Notes: generated by a model not told the origin, from the letters alone. A stretch of DNA of 64,000 nt from CADEED01 sp963842515 (GCA_963842515.1 CAWJGO010000002.1:930001-994000); one strand, 5' to 3'. Positions 16,027 to 25,400 are shown, counted from the first letter of the stretch. Numbers and translations: made by a program.

Positions 16027-17421
16027 TCATTGAATGCCATCGCCTATACGGCTCCAGTTGACCAGGCTGGAACGCTCCGAGTCGAAATTGAACCAGATTC
16101 GCGTCGCTTTGCCGACCACATTCTCGTCCGGCACGAGGCCCCAGCTGCGACTGTCGCCGCTGTTGTCGCGATTGTCTCCGATCATGACGTAATGGCCGGC
16201 GGGGACCACCCCATGAAAGGGGTAGAGTTGGCTGGCGAGCGACTTGCCCTGCAAGGGGTAGTCGTTGGAGTCCGGCATTCCGGCTGGTCCGGACTCATCG
16301 CACAGGTACCCTTGAGTCATGGATTCGCGAATCTTGCGGCGATCGCATGTGGGTAAGGAGTTCGGCTCACTCGTCGCCCGCCGGGCGCGCGCCGGCGTCC
16401 AGCCATCAGGCGACCGGCATGACAGAACCTGGTGCGTATGTTCACCCAGGGTTTCCGTCGACAGTCGGAAGTCGACATAACAGCCGTCCGTGTAGATCCC
16501 CTTCTCTTCGAGCGCGATGGTTTGCCCGTTCACCACCAGATGATCGTCGCGAAGTTCGATGCGATCGCCCGGCAGCCCGACGAGTCGTTTGATGTAGTTG
16601 ACGCTCGGATCCGGCGGATACCGGAACACCACCACGTCGCCGCGTTGCGGCGTGCCGGTGTCGACGAATTTCTTGTTGAGCACCGGCCAGCGCAATCCGT
16701 AGGCGTACTTGTTGACTACGATGAAGTCGCCGTCGAGCAGCGTCGGCATCATCGAATCCGACGGAATGCGGAATGGCTCGAAGATGAACGCGCGCACCAG
16801 CAGCACGATGAACGCGACCGGAAAGAAGCTGCGCGCATAATCGACCGTCCCCGGCTCCGGCAGCACCAGCGGTACCGGCTTCACTTGCGCGGCGGCCCGC
16901 TCCCGGCGCTTGCGGAACACGAAATGATCGATCGCCCATATCGACCCGGTGAACACCGACAGCAGCAGCAGCACCAGGCTGAAATCGAGAGTCTCGGCGC
17001 TGATCATGCGCACGATGGGGGCGATGACGAAAACCGGCAGCACCGCGTACAACACGCGCATCAGCGCTGGATCGGGAGCGTCGAGTGAGCCCGCAGAGAT
17101 CTTGCGGCGCGGCGCCAGCACCCAGCTGTCGATCGCGCAGACGATGGCGATAGGAACCGCGAACCAGCTGAGCGGCACGGCGATTTCGCGGGCCCAGGCC
17201 AACACCTTGCCGACGCCGATGAACAGCACCACGGCGATGAGCACGAAGGGAACGAGGAAGGTTGCGATGCGCGCGTACAGCGGTCCCGGCGCGACCTCGC
17301 CTTCGGGCGACCGCGGCCGTTTCGGCGCCAGCACCCACTTGTCGTATGCCGCGATCAACAGCACCGGCACGGCCAGCAACGACAGCAGAGTTATGAGTGG
17401 ACGCAGAATGTCTGGATTCAT
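16027..17421 (-). CDS. lepB: LepB, signal peptidase I with expanded N-terminal membrane region
   Basis: 464 residues, against about 280-320 for most gammaproteobacterial LepB. The peptidase core is intact: catalytic Ser223 in IPSDSMMPTL, general-base Lys278 in YIKRLVGLPGD, and GDNRDNSGDSR near the C-terminus. It cleaves signal peptides at the periplasmic face of the inner membrane. The extra length is at the N-terminus, where a membrane unit ending in ID or YD plus a basic patch appears three times (DKWVLAPKR ~27-35, DSWVLAPRR ~98-106, DHFVFRKRR ~165-173). An insertion with two Cys also sits between the core boxes. It follows lepA. Confidence 0.95.
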   Translation of the reverse strand: MNPDILRPLITLLSLLAVPVLLIAAYDKWVLAPKRPRSPEGEVAPGPLYARIATFLVPFVLIAVVLFIGVGKVLAWAREIAVPLSWFAVPIAIVCAIDSWVLAPRRKISAGSLDAPDPALMRVLYAVLPVFVIAPIVRMISAETLDFSLVLLLLSVFTGSIWAIDHFVFRKRRERAAAQVKPVPLVLPEPGTVDYARSFFPVAFIVLLVRAFIFEPFRIPSDSMMPTLLDGDFIVVNKYAYGLRWPVLNKKFVDTGTPQRGDVVVFRYPPDPSVNYIKRLVGLPGDRIELRDDHLVVNGQTIALEEKGIYTDGCYVDFRLSTETLGEHTHQVLSCRSPDGWTPARARRATSEPNSLPTCDRRKIRESMTQGYLCDESGPAGMPDSNDYPLQGKSLASQLYPFHGVVPAGHYVMIGDNRDNSGDSRSWGLVPDENVVGKATRIWFNFDSERSSLVNWSRIGDGIQ

Positions 17422-17427
17422 GACGGG

Positions 17428-19221
17428 TTACTTCCCGACCTTGAGCACGGCGAGGAACGCTTCCTGCGGGATTTCCACCTGGCCTACCTGCTTCATGCGT
17501 TTCTTGCCCTCTTTTTGTTTCTCGAGCAGCTTTTTCTTGCGCGAGATGTCGCCGCCGTAGCACTTGGCTAGCACGTTCTTGCGCAATGCCTTGACCGTGG
17601 CGCGGGCGATGATATGGCTGCCGATGGCGGCCTGCACGGCGACCTCGAACATCTGCCGCGGGATCAGCTCCTGCATTTTGTCGACCAGCTGCCGGCCGCG
17701 CTCGTAGGCGCTGTCTTTGTGAACGATGAGCGCCAGCGCATCGACCTTGTCATCGTTGATGAGGATATCGAGCTTGACGAGTGGCGCGGCTTCGAAATGG
17801 CTGAAATCGTAATCGAACGACGCGTAGCCCCGGCTGGTCGACTTCAGTCGATCGAAGAAATCGAGCACCACCTCGGCGAGCGGCATTTCGTATTGCAGCG
17901 AGACCTGGTTGCCGAGATAGAGCATTTTCTTCTGCCGGCCACGCTTGTCGTTGCAGAGCTTGAGCACCCCGCCGACATGCTCCGGTGGCACCAGGATGTT
18001 GGCGATGATGATGGGCTCACGCAGCTCGTCGATGCGATCCACGGGCGGTAGTTTGGTCGGATTGTCGACGAATTCGACCGTGCCATCGGTCTTCTTCACT
18101 TCGTAGATGACGGTGGGAGCGGACGTTATCAGCTCGATCTGGTATTCGCGTTCGAGCCGTTCCTGCACGATGTCCATGTGCAGCAGGCCGAGGAACCCGA
18201 CCCGGAATCCGAAGCCGAGCGCGCCCGACACTTCCGGTTCGTAATGCAGCGCGGAGTCGTTGAGGCGAAGCTTGGACAACGCATCGCGGAATTTTTCGTA
18301 ATCGTCGGCGACGATCGGGAACATGCCGGCAAACACACGCGGCTGGACTTGCTTGAAGCCAGGCAGTGCCTCGGCGGCTTGCTTGTATTCGAGCGTGATG
18401 GTGTCGCCGACCGGCGCGCCGTCGATTTCCTTGATGCCCGCGATGATGAATCCGACATCGCCTGGACCCAAGTCGCTCGCCGGAACGGACTTGGGAGTGA
18501 AACGGCCCAGCTTGTCGACCTGGTGCGCACGGCCGGTGGACATGACGCGGATCTTGTCGTTCACCTTCAACGTGCCGTTGAAGATGCGCACCAGCGTGAC
18601 CACACCGACATAGTTGTCGAACCAGGAGTCGACGATCAGCGCCTGCAGCGGTGCCGCCGGATCACCCTTGGGCTGCGGGATGCGTTCAATGAGTCGTTCG
18701 AGCAATTCCTCCACGCCCTCCCCGGTCTTCGCGGACACCTTCAACGCATCTTCGGCCGCGATGCCGATGATCTCTTCGATTTCGTTGATCACGCGCGCCG
18801 GGTCGGCGGACGGCAGATCGATCTTGTTGATGACCGGCACCACCTCGAGCCCGAGCTCGGTGGCCGTGTAGCAGTTCGCGACGCTCTGCGCTTCCACGCC
18901 CTGTGACGCGTCGACCACCAGGAGCGCACCGTCGCAGGCGGCCAGTGAGCGCGAGACTTCATACGAGAAGTCGACATGCCCCGGGGTGTCGATGAGGTTG
19001 AGCTGGTAGCGCTCGCCGTCCTTCTTGGACGTGTAATAGAGAGTGACTGCCTGGGCCTTGATGGTGATGCCGCGCTCACGCTCGAGCTCGAGCGAGTCGA
19101 GCACCTGGTCCTGCATCTCGCGAGCCTGGAGCCCGCCGCAAATCTGGATGAAGCGGTCCGCCAGCGTGGACTTGCCGTGATCGACGTGGGCGATGATCGA
19201 GAAGTTGCGTATCCGGTGCAT
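17428..19221 (-). CDS. lepA: LepA (EF4), ribosome-associated elongation GTPase
   Basis: 597 residues, the normal length. G1 AHVDHGKST, G2/G3 RERGITIKAQ and DTPGHVDF, and G4 NKIDLPSAD are visible, and the LepA-specific C-terminal domain ends KKLLEKQKEGKKRMKQVG. It acts on ribosomes in translation or 30S biogenesis. It precedes lepB by six bases, the usual operon order. Confidence 0.98.
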   Translation of the reverse strand: MHRIRNFSIIAHVDHGKSTLADRFIQICGGLQAREMQDQVLDSLELERERGITIKAQAVTLYYTSKKDGERYQLNLIDTPGHVDFSYEVSRSLAACDGALLVVDASQGVEAQSVANCYTATELGLEVVPVINKIDLPSADPARVINEIEEIIGIAAEDALKVSAKTGEGVEELLERLIERIPQPKGDPAAPLQALIVDSWFDNYVGVVTLVRIFNGTLKVNDKIRVMSTGRAHQVDKLGRFTPKSVPASDLGPGDVGFIIAGIKEIDGAPVGDTITLEYKQAAEALPGFKQVQPRVFAGMFPIVADDYEKFRDALSKLRLNDSALHYEPEVSGALGFGFRVGFLGLLHMDIVQERLEREYQIELITSAPTVIYEVKKTDGTVEFVDNPTKLPPVDRIDELREPIIIANILVPPEHVGGVLKLCNDKRGRQKKMLYLGNQVSLQYEMPLAEVVLDFFDRLKSTSRGYASFDYDFSHFEAAPLVKLDILINDDKVDALALIVHKDSAYERGRQLVDKMQELIPRQMFEVAVQAAIGSHIIARATVKALRKNVLAKCYGGDISRKKKLLEKQKEGKKRMKQVGQVEIPQEAFLAVLKVGK

Positions 19222-19292
19222 CAGAAGAGGTCGGCCTTACCGCCGATCCGCGTGGGCGAGCGAGTGCTCGCGCCTTGGGGCGCCGGCAAAAA

Positions 19293-19559
19293 TTAGCGCG
19301 GCATTATAGCGGGAGCACGCGCAGCGAGCCGTAAAAGTTCTTTGGAATTCAGCGTGTAATGGCAAATAACGCTGCCATCGAGCAATAACACCGGCACCTT
19401 GAGGCCGAACTGACGCACGAGCTCGGCGTCGGAGTCGACATCAACCACCGTGACGGGGGGCAGTGCCTGCGAACGTTCCAGTTCCGCCAGCTCCTGCAAC
19501 ATGGCGTCGCAAAGCCCACAACCCTCGCGGCTGAGCACCACGAGACCGGTTGGAATCAT
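19293..19559 (-). CDS. Glutaredoxin-like (DUF836) small thiol protein
   Basis: 88 residues with a thioredoxin fold pattern. LVVLSREGCGLCDAMLQEL carries a CxxC pair (CGLC) at the start of helix 1, and GLKVPVLLLDGSV carries the cis-Pro. It belongs to the short glutaredoxin-like family found beside rpoE or lepA operons. The ATG overlaps the rseB stop (ATGA), suggesting co-expression with the envelope-stress regulators. Its redox partner is unknown. Confidence 0.87.
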   Translation of the reverse strand: MIPTGLVVLSREGCGLCDAMLQELAELERSQALPPVTVVDVDSDAELVRQFGLKVPVLLLDGSVICHYTLNSKELLRLAARAPAIMPR

Positions 19560-20599
19560 TTGCGGCGCGGTGCCAACCCGAGTCCTTCGACCGCGGGACC
19601 CGCGGTGGCCGGGGACTTGGACGCTTTGACCTGTTTGGCGATGAGTTCGACGGTATTCGGTGGAACTTCACCGACTGCGGTCACCTGATGGCCATCGACG
19701 ACCGTCGAGAAAGCCGAGGAGGAACCCACGCGCGCGGGACCTTCGGCAGGTTTGCTGTCTGGCTTGCGCGGTTCCACGAACACCGAGACCGAGGCAATAC
19801 CGTCCGTGAACACCAGGTGCGCGACCGGGGCGCTCGAGCCTGGCAGCGACTGGGCCGAGCGAGTGGCCATGCGGAACCCTGGCGGCAACCTCATGGCTTC
19901 CCACAGCGCCGGAGCGGTGTTGGTGGCAACCTGGCGATCGGCGCGGAACCAGCGGTAGTTGGACGCATCCATCTGCGGTTTGAACATGGAATCGGGAATG
20001 CGTTCTGGCAGGTCGATGTTGGAGAACACGATTTGCTCGATGACTGCGCCTGATCGATCGCAAAGCTGGGTCTTGAGCGGCATGGCGGTCTGTTCGTCGA
20101 TCCACAGCCGGTAGCCATAGCGGTATTCGTCGCGTGGGTGCAGCGCGACCACGCGCGTGGTTCGCCCGAGCAGCCGTTCACGTTCGCCGCCACGGATTTC
20201 GTAGACCAGCGCGCTGGCATCGTCGATGGCCGGCAAAGCGCCGAGCAGCGGCCCGTCGGGAGCGCGGCGCTCGACCAGCACGGTGCGCTTGTCGGGGAAA
20301 TAACAGGTGAGCTCACTGCCCTCGCGAATGAACTCGCGGCCTGAGCCGTCGAGCGACAACAGCCGCTCGGAGACATCGCGTCCGCGAACGCGGTGAATGA
20401 TGCGCAGCGTCTCGACGCGCCCGCCGTGCACATGCGTGAACACGCCGACGTAATTGCGCGTCGTGAGCGCGTGATTCATGCGCTCGAGCCATTCTTTCGG
20501 CTCGGCGCCCAGGGCGACGCCCGCGCCTAACAACAGGGTGAGCGCCGCGAAGCGTGCCCGGTGGTTGCGCGACGACCGGCTGCCGGAATCACCGCGCAT
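19556..20599 (-). CDS. rseB: RseB/MucB, periplasmic regulator of sigma-E
   Basis: 347 residues. A probable signal peptide (RFAALTLLLGAGVALGA) is followed by the two-domain MucB/RseB fold: EWLERMNHALTTRNYVGVFTHVHGG at the N-terminal domain, and a C-terminal domain ending VVDGHQVTAVGEVPPNTVELIAKQV. RseB binds the anti-sigma factor RseA in the periplasm and shields it from DegS; lipid signals release it. It overlaps the end of rseA by 11 bases. Confidence 0.93.
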   Translation of the reverse strand: MRGDSGSRSSRNHRARFAALTLLLGAGVALGAEPKEWLERMNHALTTRNYVGVFTHVHGGRVETLRIIHRVRGRDVSERLLSLDGSGREFIREGSELTCYFPDKRTVLVERRAPDGPLLGALPAIDDASALVYEIRGGERERLLGRTTRVVALHPRDEYRYGYRLWIDEQTAMPLKTQLCDRSGAVIEQIVFSNIDLPERIPDSMFKPQMDASNYRWFRADRQVATNTAPALWEAMRLPPGFRMATRSAQSLPGSSAPVAHLVFTDGIASVSVFVEPRKPDSKPAEGPARVGSSSAFSTVVDGHQVTAVGEVPPNTVELIAKQVKASKSPATAGPAVEGLGLAPRRK

Positions 20600-21374
20600 C
20601 GGCGGCTCCGGTGGTGGTTACCCCTGCCGGCTGTCCGGCAGGTTGATCGGTCGGCTCATCGACGACGGCGGCGACATCGGAAGGATCGGTGGCTACCAGG
20701 CCCAGCAGCGCCATGCGACGCGACAACGGACCGGAGTATTCGCTGTGCGCGACCACGTAGTTGGCGAGCCGCGCCGGCGGCACGATGCTGGCGGATGAAT
20801 TGGGCGCCGGAGTGACATAGCGATCGGGCTCGCCGCTCGAAGCCCGTCGCTCGGCAGCGGTATCCAGCGCCACCGTAGCACCGATGGTGTCGGGCGTGAG
20901 CACGATGGATTCGGGCACGGGATTGGCGGCGAGCACCTGACTCGCGCCCGAATCGAGCGGGTCCTGGGTTTGCAGCCAGAATATGGACATGGCGGCGACG
21001 CCGGCGGCAATGCTGGCACCGGCGACTGGCCGCGCGAAACGCAGCCAGCGCGCCGCGTTGGAAAATCTTGAACCATCGGCCGGAACCAGCGCCGACGTGC
21101 GCGTGGAGGTGGCGGCGGTGTCGAACGTGCCATCACCGTAGGTAATTTCCTGGGTGATGAGCGACTGCACGCGCCAGGCAACGCGATCGTGCAGGGCGAC
21201 GCCCCGCTCCGCGCGCAGCGCCGCGCCGATCATTGAAAAACGTGACCACTGGGCCCGCAGCAATTCGTCGCGAGTGAGGCGGCGTGCAAGCAATTCGCAT
21301 TCGACTCCGGGTAACTCACCGTCGAACATCGCCGAGAGCTGGCTGTCTCTCTCGCTTTGGCGCTCCTCTTTCAT
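20589..21374 (-). CDS. rseA: RseA/MucA, anti-sigma-E factor
   Basis: 261 residues. The N-terminal cytoplasmic domain begins with the RseA pattern RDSQLSAMFDGELPGVECELLARRL and binds sigma-E. One membrane segment follows at about residues 118-138 (PVAGASIAAGVAAMSIFWLQ), then a periplasmic tail of ~120 residues for RseB binding and DegS cleavage. It overlaps rpoE upstream as ATGA and rseB downstream. Confidence 0.92.
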   Translation of the reverse strand: MKEERQSERDSQLSAMFDGELPGVECELLARRLTRDELLRAQWSRFSMIGAALRAERGVALHDRVAWRVQSLITQEITYGDGTFDTAATSTRTSALVPADGSRFSNAARWLRFARPVAGASIAAGVAAMSIFWLQTQDPLDSGASQVLAANPVPESIVLTPDTIGATVALDTAAERRASSGEPDRYVTPAPNSSASIVPPARLANYVVAHSEYSGPLSRRMALLGLVATDPSDVAAVVDEPTDQPAGQPAGVTTTGAADAR

Positions 21375-21979
21375 ACCATTTCCTCGGTGCGGCCCAGGCC
21401 GCCTTCAAAAACTTCGCGCAGGCGCTTGTCGATGGCCTCGCGCGCTCGAAAAATGCGTGAGCGAACCGTGCCGACGGGACATTCCATGGCCGCCGCGATT
21501 TCCTCGTAACTCAATCCGTCGAGCTCGCGCAGAACGATCGCTGTCTTGAGTTCTTCAGGCAGCGCTTCGATCGCAGAGTTCACGATCAGGCGAATTTCTT
21601 CGGTGAGCGCCATGCCTTCGGGTGTGTCGGGGTCCTGAAGCTTGGTTTGCACGCTGTGCGATTCCTCAGGGTCGGTCAGATCGAGGTCGTAGGCGATCGG
21701 GCTGCGATCGCGCGACGCGAGGCTGTTCTTGGCGGTGTTGATAGCGATGCGATACATCCACGTGTAGAAGGCGCTGTCACCACGAAACTGAGGCAATGCC
21801 CGATAAGCTTTGATGAACGCTTCCTGTGCAATGTCTTCTGCTTCCGCCGGATTGCGAACGTATCGCAATACCAGTTTCACCACTTTGTGCTGATACTTGC
21901 GCACCAGCAGATCGAAGGCCGTCTTGTCACCGCGCTGAACGCGTTTGACGAGAACCAGGTCGCTCTCTTCAACTGTCAC
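21371..21979 (-). CDS. rpoE: RpoE/AlgU, extracytoplasmic-stress sigma factor
   Basis: 202 residues with region 2 (YVRNPAEAEDIAQEAFIKAY, then FYTWMYRIAINTAKN) and region 4 (LPEELKTAIVLRELDGLSYEEIAAAMECPVGTVRSRIFRARE) of an ECF sigma factor of the RpoE/AlgU type. The start is GTG at 21979; an AAGGAG lies about 12 bases upstream. A sequence at 22008-22035 fits a sigma-E promoter, so autoregulation is likely. It heads rpoE-rseA-rseB and the thiol protein; no DegP/MucD gene follows. Confidence 0.96.
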   Translation of the reverse strand: MTVEESDLVLVKRVQRGDKTAFDLLVRKYQHKVVKLVLRYVRNPAEAEDIAQEAFIKAYRALPQFRGDSAFYTWMYRIAINTAKNSLASRDRSPIAYDLDLTDPEESHSVQTKLQDPDTPEGMALTEEIRLIVNSAIEALPEELKTAIVLRELDGLSYEEIAAAMECPVGTVRSRIFRAREAIDKRLREVFEGGLGRTEEMV

Positions 21980-22007
21980 AGGAGCACCCCGGCTCCTTTC
22001 GAGCTGA

Positions 22008-22035
22008 ATAGACCCTGAACGCCACCGAAAGTTTC
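22008..22035 (-). promoter_or_regulatory. Predicted sigma-E promoter of rpoE
   Basis: On the minus strand GAAACTT (22035-22029), a 16-base spacer and TCTAT (22012-22008) resemble the sigma-E consensus GAACTT-N16/17-TCTRA. Transcription would begin about 20 bases upstream of the rpoE GTG. Prediction by eye. Confidence 0.5.
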
Positions 22036-22084
22036 CTTTCCGGGCGTGGCTAATCGAATGATTTTCAATGGAGCGTGACGCACT

Positions 22085-22600
22085 TCAAACCTTGGGCTGG
22101 ATGGTAACAGCGGGGCGGGAGCTGCGCCCGGAAGCCGCCCGCAGCGACCTGTTCAGGCAACGGGACAGCCGTCGGAAAACCCTGGTGTTCCGAGCATCGT
22201 CCGCAACCAGCACGGGGCAGTGTCCAAGCGGCGTCACGAAGCGCAAAACCCAAAAGCGGAGGCCCAGCCGGAACGAACCGTTGCCCAGGCTCGCTGGGAA
22301 GCGGTCGAGCTTCGGGCCCAGCCGGACGGTGAACTCGCCATCTTCTGTCCATTCGATGGCGCGCACGGCTCGCGAGCCTTTCAGAAGAACGAACCGCCGG
22401 ACGCACCCGACTCCCGGCACGACAATGAAAAAACAGATGGCGAGGCGCGCGACCCAGGGCAAAGCGACCGCGAACAACACCACGCCGCCCGCGAGCGCGA
22501 GCCATGCAAACCACGCCGCAGCGGCTGGGCGCGATGGAGTGAGTTCAATTCGCGAGCAGGATGCGGCACAACTTCGCGTGTCGAGGATCGGGTGGGACAT
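22085..22600 (-). CDS. YgfX (CptA)-like membrane protein
   Basis: About 171 residues if started at ATG 22600, inside the 3' end of sdhE; a shorter non-ATG start near 22550 is possible. Two hydrophobic segments (AAAWFAWLALAGGVVLFAVALP and ARLAICFFIVVPG) are followed by a soluble domain with a VRAIEWTEDGEFTVRLG pattern. Position after sdhE, two membrane helices and the short C-terminal domain match YgfX, partner of SdhE and reported to bind cytoskeletal proteins in E. coli. The sequence match is weak but the context is strong. Confidence 0.7.
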   Translation of the reverse strand: MSHPILDTRSCAASCSRIELTPSRPAAAAWFAWLALAGGVVLFAVALPWVARLAICFFIVVPGVGCVRRFVLLKGSRAVRAIEWTEDGEFTVRLGPKLDRFPASLGNGSFRLGLRFWVLRFVTPLGHCPVLVADDARNTRVFRRLSRCLNRSLRAASGRSSRPAVTIQPKV

Positions 22601-22799
22601 CCCCCGCCAGCAAGTAACGTGCGATGTCCGGGTCTGGCAATTCGAGAAACTCGACGAAGGCCGCCTGTTCTTCGCTTGCGGCAAGGGCGTGCCGGTCACG
22701 TAGATATCGCAGCAGCAGAAAATCGAGTTCCTTCATGCCGCGCCGACAGCGCCACGTGAGCTTGCCGGTCTCGGCTTCTGGCGGCGAAGGAGTGTTCAT
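22545..22799 (-). CDS. sdhE: SdhE, FAD assembly factor for succinate dehydrogenase
   Basis: 84 residues. The signature RCRRGMKELDFLLLRYL matches the RGxxE motif of SdhE/SDHAF2 that contacts SdhA during covalent flavinylation. It is encoded directly after sdhB (15 bases) in the same direction, so it is made together with its client. The 3' end overlaps ygfX. Confidence 0.93.
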   Translation of the reverse strand: MNTPSPPEAETGKLTWRCRRGMKELDFLLLRYLRDRHALAASEEQAAFVEFLELPDPDIARYLLAGDVPPDPRHAKLCRILLAN

Positions 22800-22814
22800 G
22801 GAACCGCTGGCGAG

Positions 22815-23603
22815 CTAATGCTGGCGCTCGAGCATCATCTTCTTGATCTCGGCGATCGCTTTCGCCGGATTGAGATCTTTCGGGCACGCCTCGGTGCAAT
22901 TCATGATCGTGTGGCAACGATACAACCGGAACGGATCTTCGAGGTCATCGAGTCTCTCGCCGGTGGCCTCGTCGCGCGAATCGATGATCCAACGATAGGC
23001 GGCGAGCAAAGCCGCGGGACCCAGGAACCGATCGCTGTTCCACCAGTAGCTCGGGCAGGCGGTCGAACAGCAGGCGCAGAGAATGCAGGCCGAGGGACGG
23101 TCGATCTTTTCCTGGTCTTCGCGCGACTGCGGACGTTCGCGATCCGGCGGCGCCGGCGTCCGTGCCTGCAGCCAGGGTTTCACCGCGGCGTACTGCGCAT
23201 AAAAATTGGTGAGGTCCGGCACGAGATCCTTGACCACCGGCATGTGCGGCAGCGGATAGATTTTTACGTCACCCTTGACCTCATCGCAGGCCTTGGTGCA
23301 CGCGAGCGTATTCAAGCCGCCGATGTTCATCGCGCAACTGCCGCAGATGCCCTCGCGGCAGGAACGGCGGAACGTCAGCGTGGAGTCGACCTCGTTCTTT
23401 ATCTTGAGCAACGCGTCGAGAACCATCGGACCGCAGGCGTTCATGTCCACTTCATAAGTGTCCATGCGCGGGTTTTTGCCCGAGTCCGGATCGAAGCGAT
23501 AGATGACGAACTTGCGGACGTTGACCGCACCAACCGGCGCCGGATATTGCTTGCCGGCGGCCTTGTCGATTTTCGAGTTCGCGGGGAGTATGAATTCGGC
23601 CAT
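22815..23603 (-). CDS. sdhB: SdhB, succinate dehydrogenase iron-sulfur subunit
   Basis: 262 residues. The [2Fe-2S] ligands are in CREGICGSC and a following Cys, and the [4Fe-4S]/[3Fe-4S] ligands in CILCACCSTACP and CTEACPKDLNP. It passes electrons from SdhA FAD to the membrane quinone site. It lies 12 bases after sdhA. An insertion around ARTPAPPDRERPQS is slightly longer than in E. coli, as in alphaproteobacterial or mitochondrial forms. Confidence 0.97.
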   Translation of the reverse strand: MAEFILPANSKIDKAAGKQYPAPVGAVNVRKFVIYRFDPDSGKNPRMDTYEVDMNACGPMVLDALLKIKNEVDSTLTFRRSCREGICGSCAMNIGGLNTLACTKACDEVKGDVKIYPLPHMPVVKDLVPDLTNFYAQYAAVKPWLQARTPAPPDRERPQSREDQEKIDRPSACILCACCSTACPSYWWNSDRFLGPAALLAAYRWIIDSRDEATGERLDDLEDPFRLYRCHTIMNCTEACPKDLNPAKAIAEIKKMMLERQH

Positions 23604-23615
23604 CCCAAAGATCCT

Positions 23616-25400
23616 TTAATACGTTCTCGCCTTGGGCGGAATCGGCTCGACGTCTTTTGTGAGCGTGTTCATGTGCACCGGGCGGTAATCGATGCGCGTC
23701 TTGCCGGCATCGTCGACCCAGCACAACGTGTGCTTTTGCCAGCTCGCGTCGTCGCGATCCTTGAAGTCTTCGCGCGCGTGCGCGCCGCGGCTTTCCTTGC
23801 GGTTCTCGGCGGAGACTATCGTGGCCGTCGCCTGCCCCAGCAGGTTGTCGAGTTCGATGGTTTCGACGAGGTCGGTGTTCCAGATGAGGCTGCGATCGCC
23901 GACACGCACATCGGCAAACGACGCGTGCGTCTTCGCCAGCGCTGCAACACCGTCTTTCAACGTGTCACCGGTGCGGAACACGGCGGCGTCGCGTTGCATG
24001 GTTTTCTGCATCTCCAGGCGGATGTCGGCGGTGCCGCGCGAGCCTTTAGCCGTGCGGAAGTGATCGAGGCGAGAGACGGCGAAGTCGCCGGCATCTTTCG
24101 CGAGCGGCGCGTGCGGCTGGCCGGGCTTGACCACCGTGGCCGCGTGACGCCCGGCCTCGCGGCCGAATACCACGAGGTCGAGTAGCGAGTTGGAACCCAG
24201 GCGATTCGCGCCGTGCACCGAGACGCAGGCCGCTTCACCGACTGCCATGAGACCTGGCACCACGGTGTCCGCATCGCCGTCTTTGGAGGTGACCACTTCG
24301 CCGTGCACGTTGCAGGGTATGCCACCCATGTTGTAGTGCACGGTGGGCAGCACGGGGATCGGATCCTTGTTTACGTCGACGCCCGCGAAGATGCGCGCAG
24401 TCTCGGCGATGCCCGGCAGCCGCGCATGAATCACCTCGGGCCCAAGATGTTCGAGATGCAGATGGATGTGATCCTTGTCCCTGCCGACGCCCCGGCCTTC
24501 GCGAATTTCGATGGTCATCGAGCGCGACACCACGTCGCGGGAGGCAAGATCTTTCGCGTTCGGCGCGTAACGCTCCATGAAGCGTTCGCCATCCGAGTTG
24601 GTGAGGTAGCCGCCCTCGCCGCGTGAACCTTCGGTGATGAGACAACCCGAACCGTATATGCCGGTGGGATGGAACTGCACGAACTCCATGTCCTGCAGAG
24701 GCAAACCGGCTCGCAATGCCATGCCGCCCCCGTCACCGGTGCAGGTGTGTGCCGATGTGCAGGAGAAATACGCGCGGCCATATCCGCCGGTGGCGAGAAT
24801 GACAGTGTGCGCGCGATAGCGATGTAGTTTGCCCGTGGCGAGGTCGAGCGCCACCACGCCGCGGCAGACACCGTCCTGCATGATGAGATCGAGCGCGAAA
24901 TACTCGATGAAGAACTCGGCCTCGTGCTTGATCGACTGCTGATACAACGTGTGCAACATGGCATGGCCGGTGCGATCCGCCGCCGCGCAGGTGCGATGCG
25001 CCGTGCCCTCGCCGTAGTGCGTGGTCATGCCGCCGAACGGCCGCTGGTAGATGCGACCATCGGCGGTGCGCGAGAACGGCACGCCGTAGTGCTCGAGCTC
25101 GATGACCGCGGCCGGCGCTTCCTTGCACATGAACTCGATGGCGTCCTGGTCGCCTAACCAGTCCGACCCCTTGATAGTGTCGTAGAAATGGAAACGCCAG
25201 TCGTCCTCGCCCATGTTGCCGAGCGCGGCCGAGATGCCGCCCTGCGCCGCCACCGTGTGGCTGCGCGTCGGGAAAACCTTGGTGATGCACGCAGTCGACA
25301 AGCCGGCTTCGGCCAGCCCCAAGGTCGCGCGCAGGCCCGCGCCGCCGGCGCCGACCACGACGACGTCATAACTGTGATCGATGAATTCGTAGTCTTTCAT
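23616..25400 (-). CDS. sdhA: SdhA, succinate dehydrogenase flavoprotein
   Basis: 594 residues from ATG 25400, one base after the sdhD stop. The dinucleotide fold VVVVGAGGAGLRATLGLAE, the FAD-attachment region RSHTVAAQGGI, and the substrate loop HPTGIYGSGCLITEGSRGEGG are present, as is the C-terminal ESRGAHAREDF. It oxidises succinate to fumarate in complex II. It is part of sdhC-sdhD-sdhA-sdhB-sdhE. Confidence 0.98.
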   Translation of the reverse strand: MKDYEFIDHSYDVVVVGAGGAGLRATLGLAEAGLSTACITKVFPTRSHTVAAQGGISAALGNMGEDDWRFHFYDTIKGSDWLGDQDAIEFMCKEAPAAVIELEHYGVPFSRTADGRIYQRPFGGMTTHYGEGTAHRTCAAADRTGHAMLHTLYQQSIKHEAEFFIEYFALDLIMQDGVCRGVVALDLATGKLHRYRAHTVILATGGYGRAYFSCTSAHTCTGDGGGMALRAGLPLQDMEFVQFHPTGIYGSGCLITEGSRGEGGYLTNSDGERFMERYAPNAKDLASRDVVSRSMTIEIREGRGVGRDKDHIHLHLEHLGPEVIHARLPGIAETARIFAGVDVNKDPIPVLPTVHYNMGGIPCNVHGEVVTSKDGDADTVVPGLMAVGEAACVSVHGANRLGSNSLLDLVVFGREAGRHAATVVKPGQPHAPLAKDAGDFAVSRLDHFRTAKGSRGTADIRLEMQKTMQRDAAVFRTGDTLKDGVAALAKTHASFADVRVGDRSLIWNTDLVETIELDNLLGQATATIVSAENRKESRGAHAREDFKDRDDASWQKHTLCWVDDAGKTRIDYRPVHMNTLTKDVEPIPPKARTY

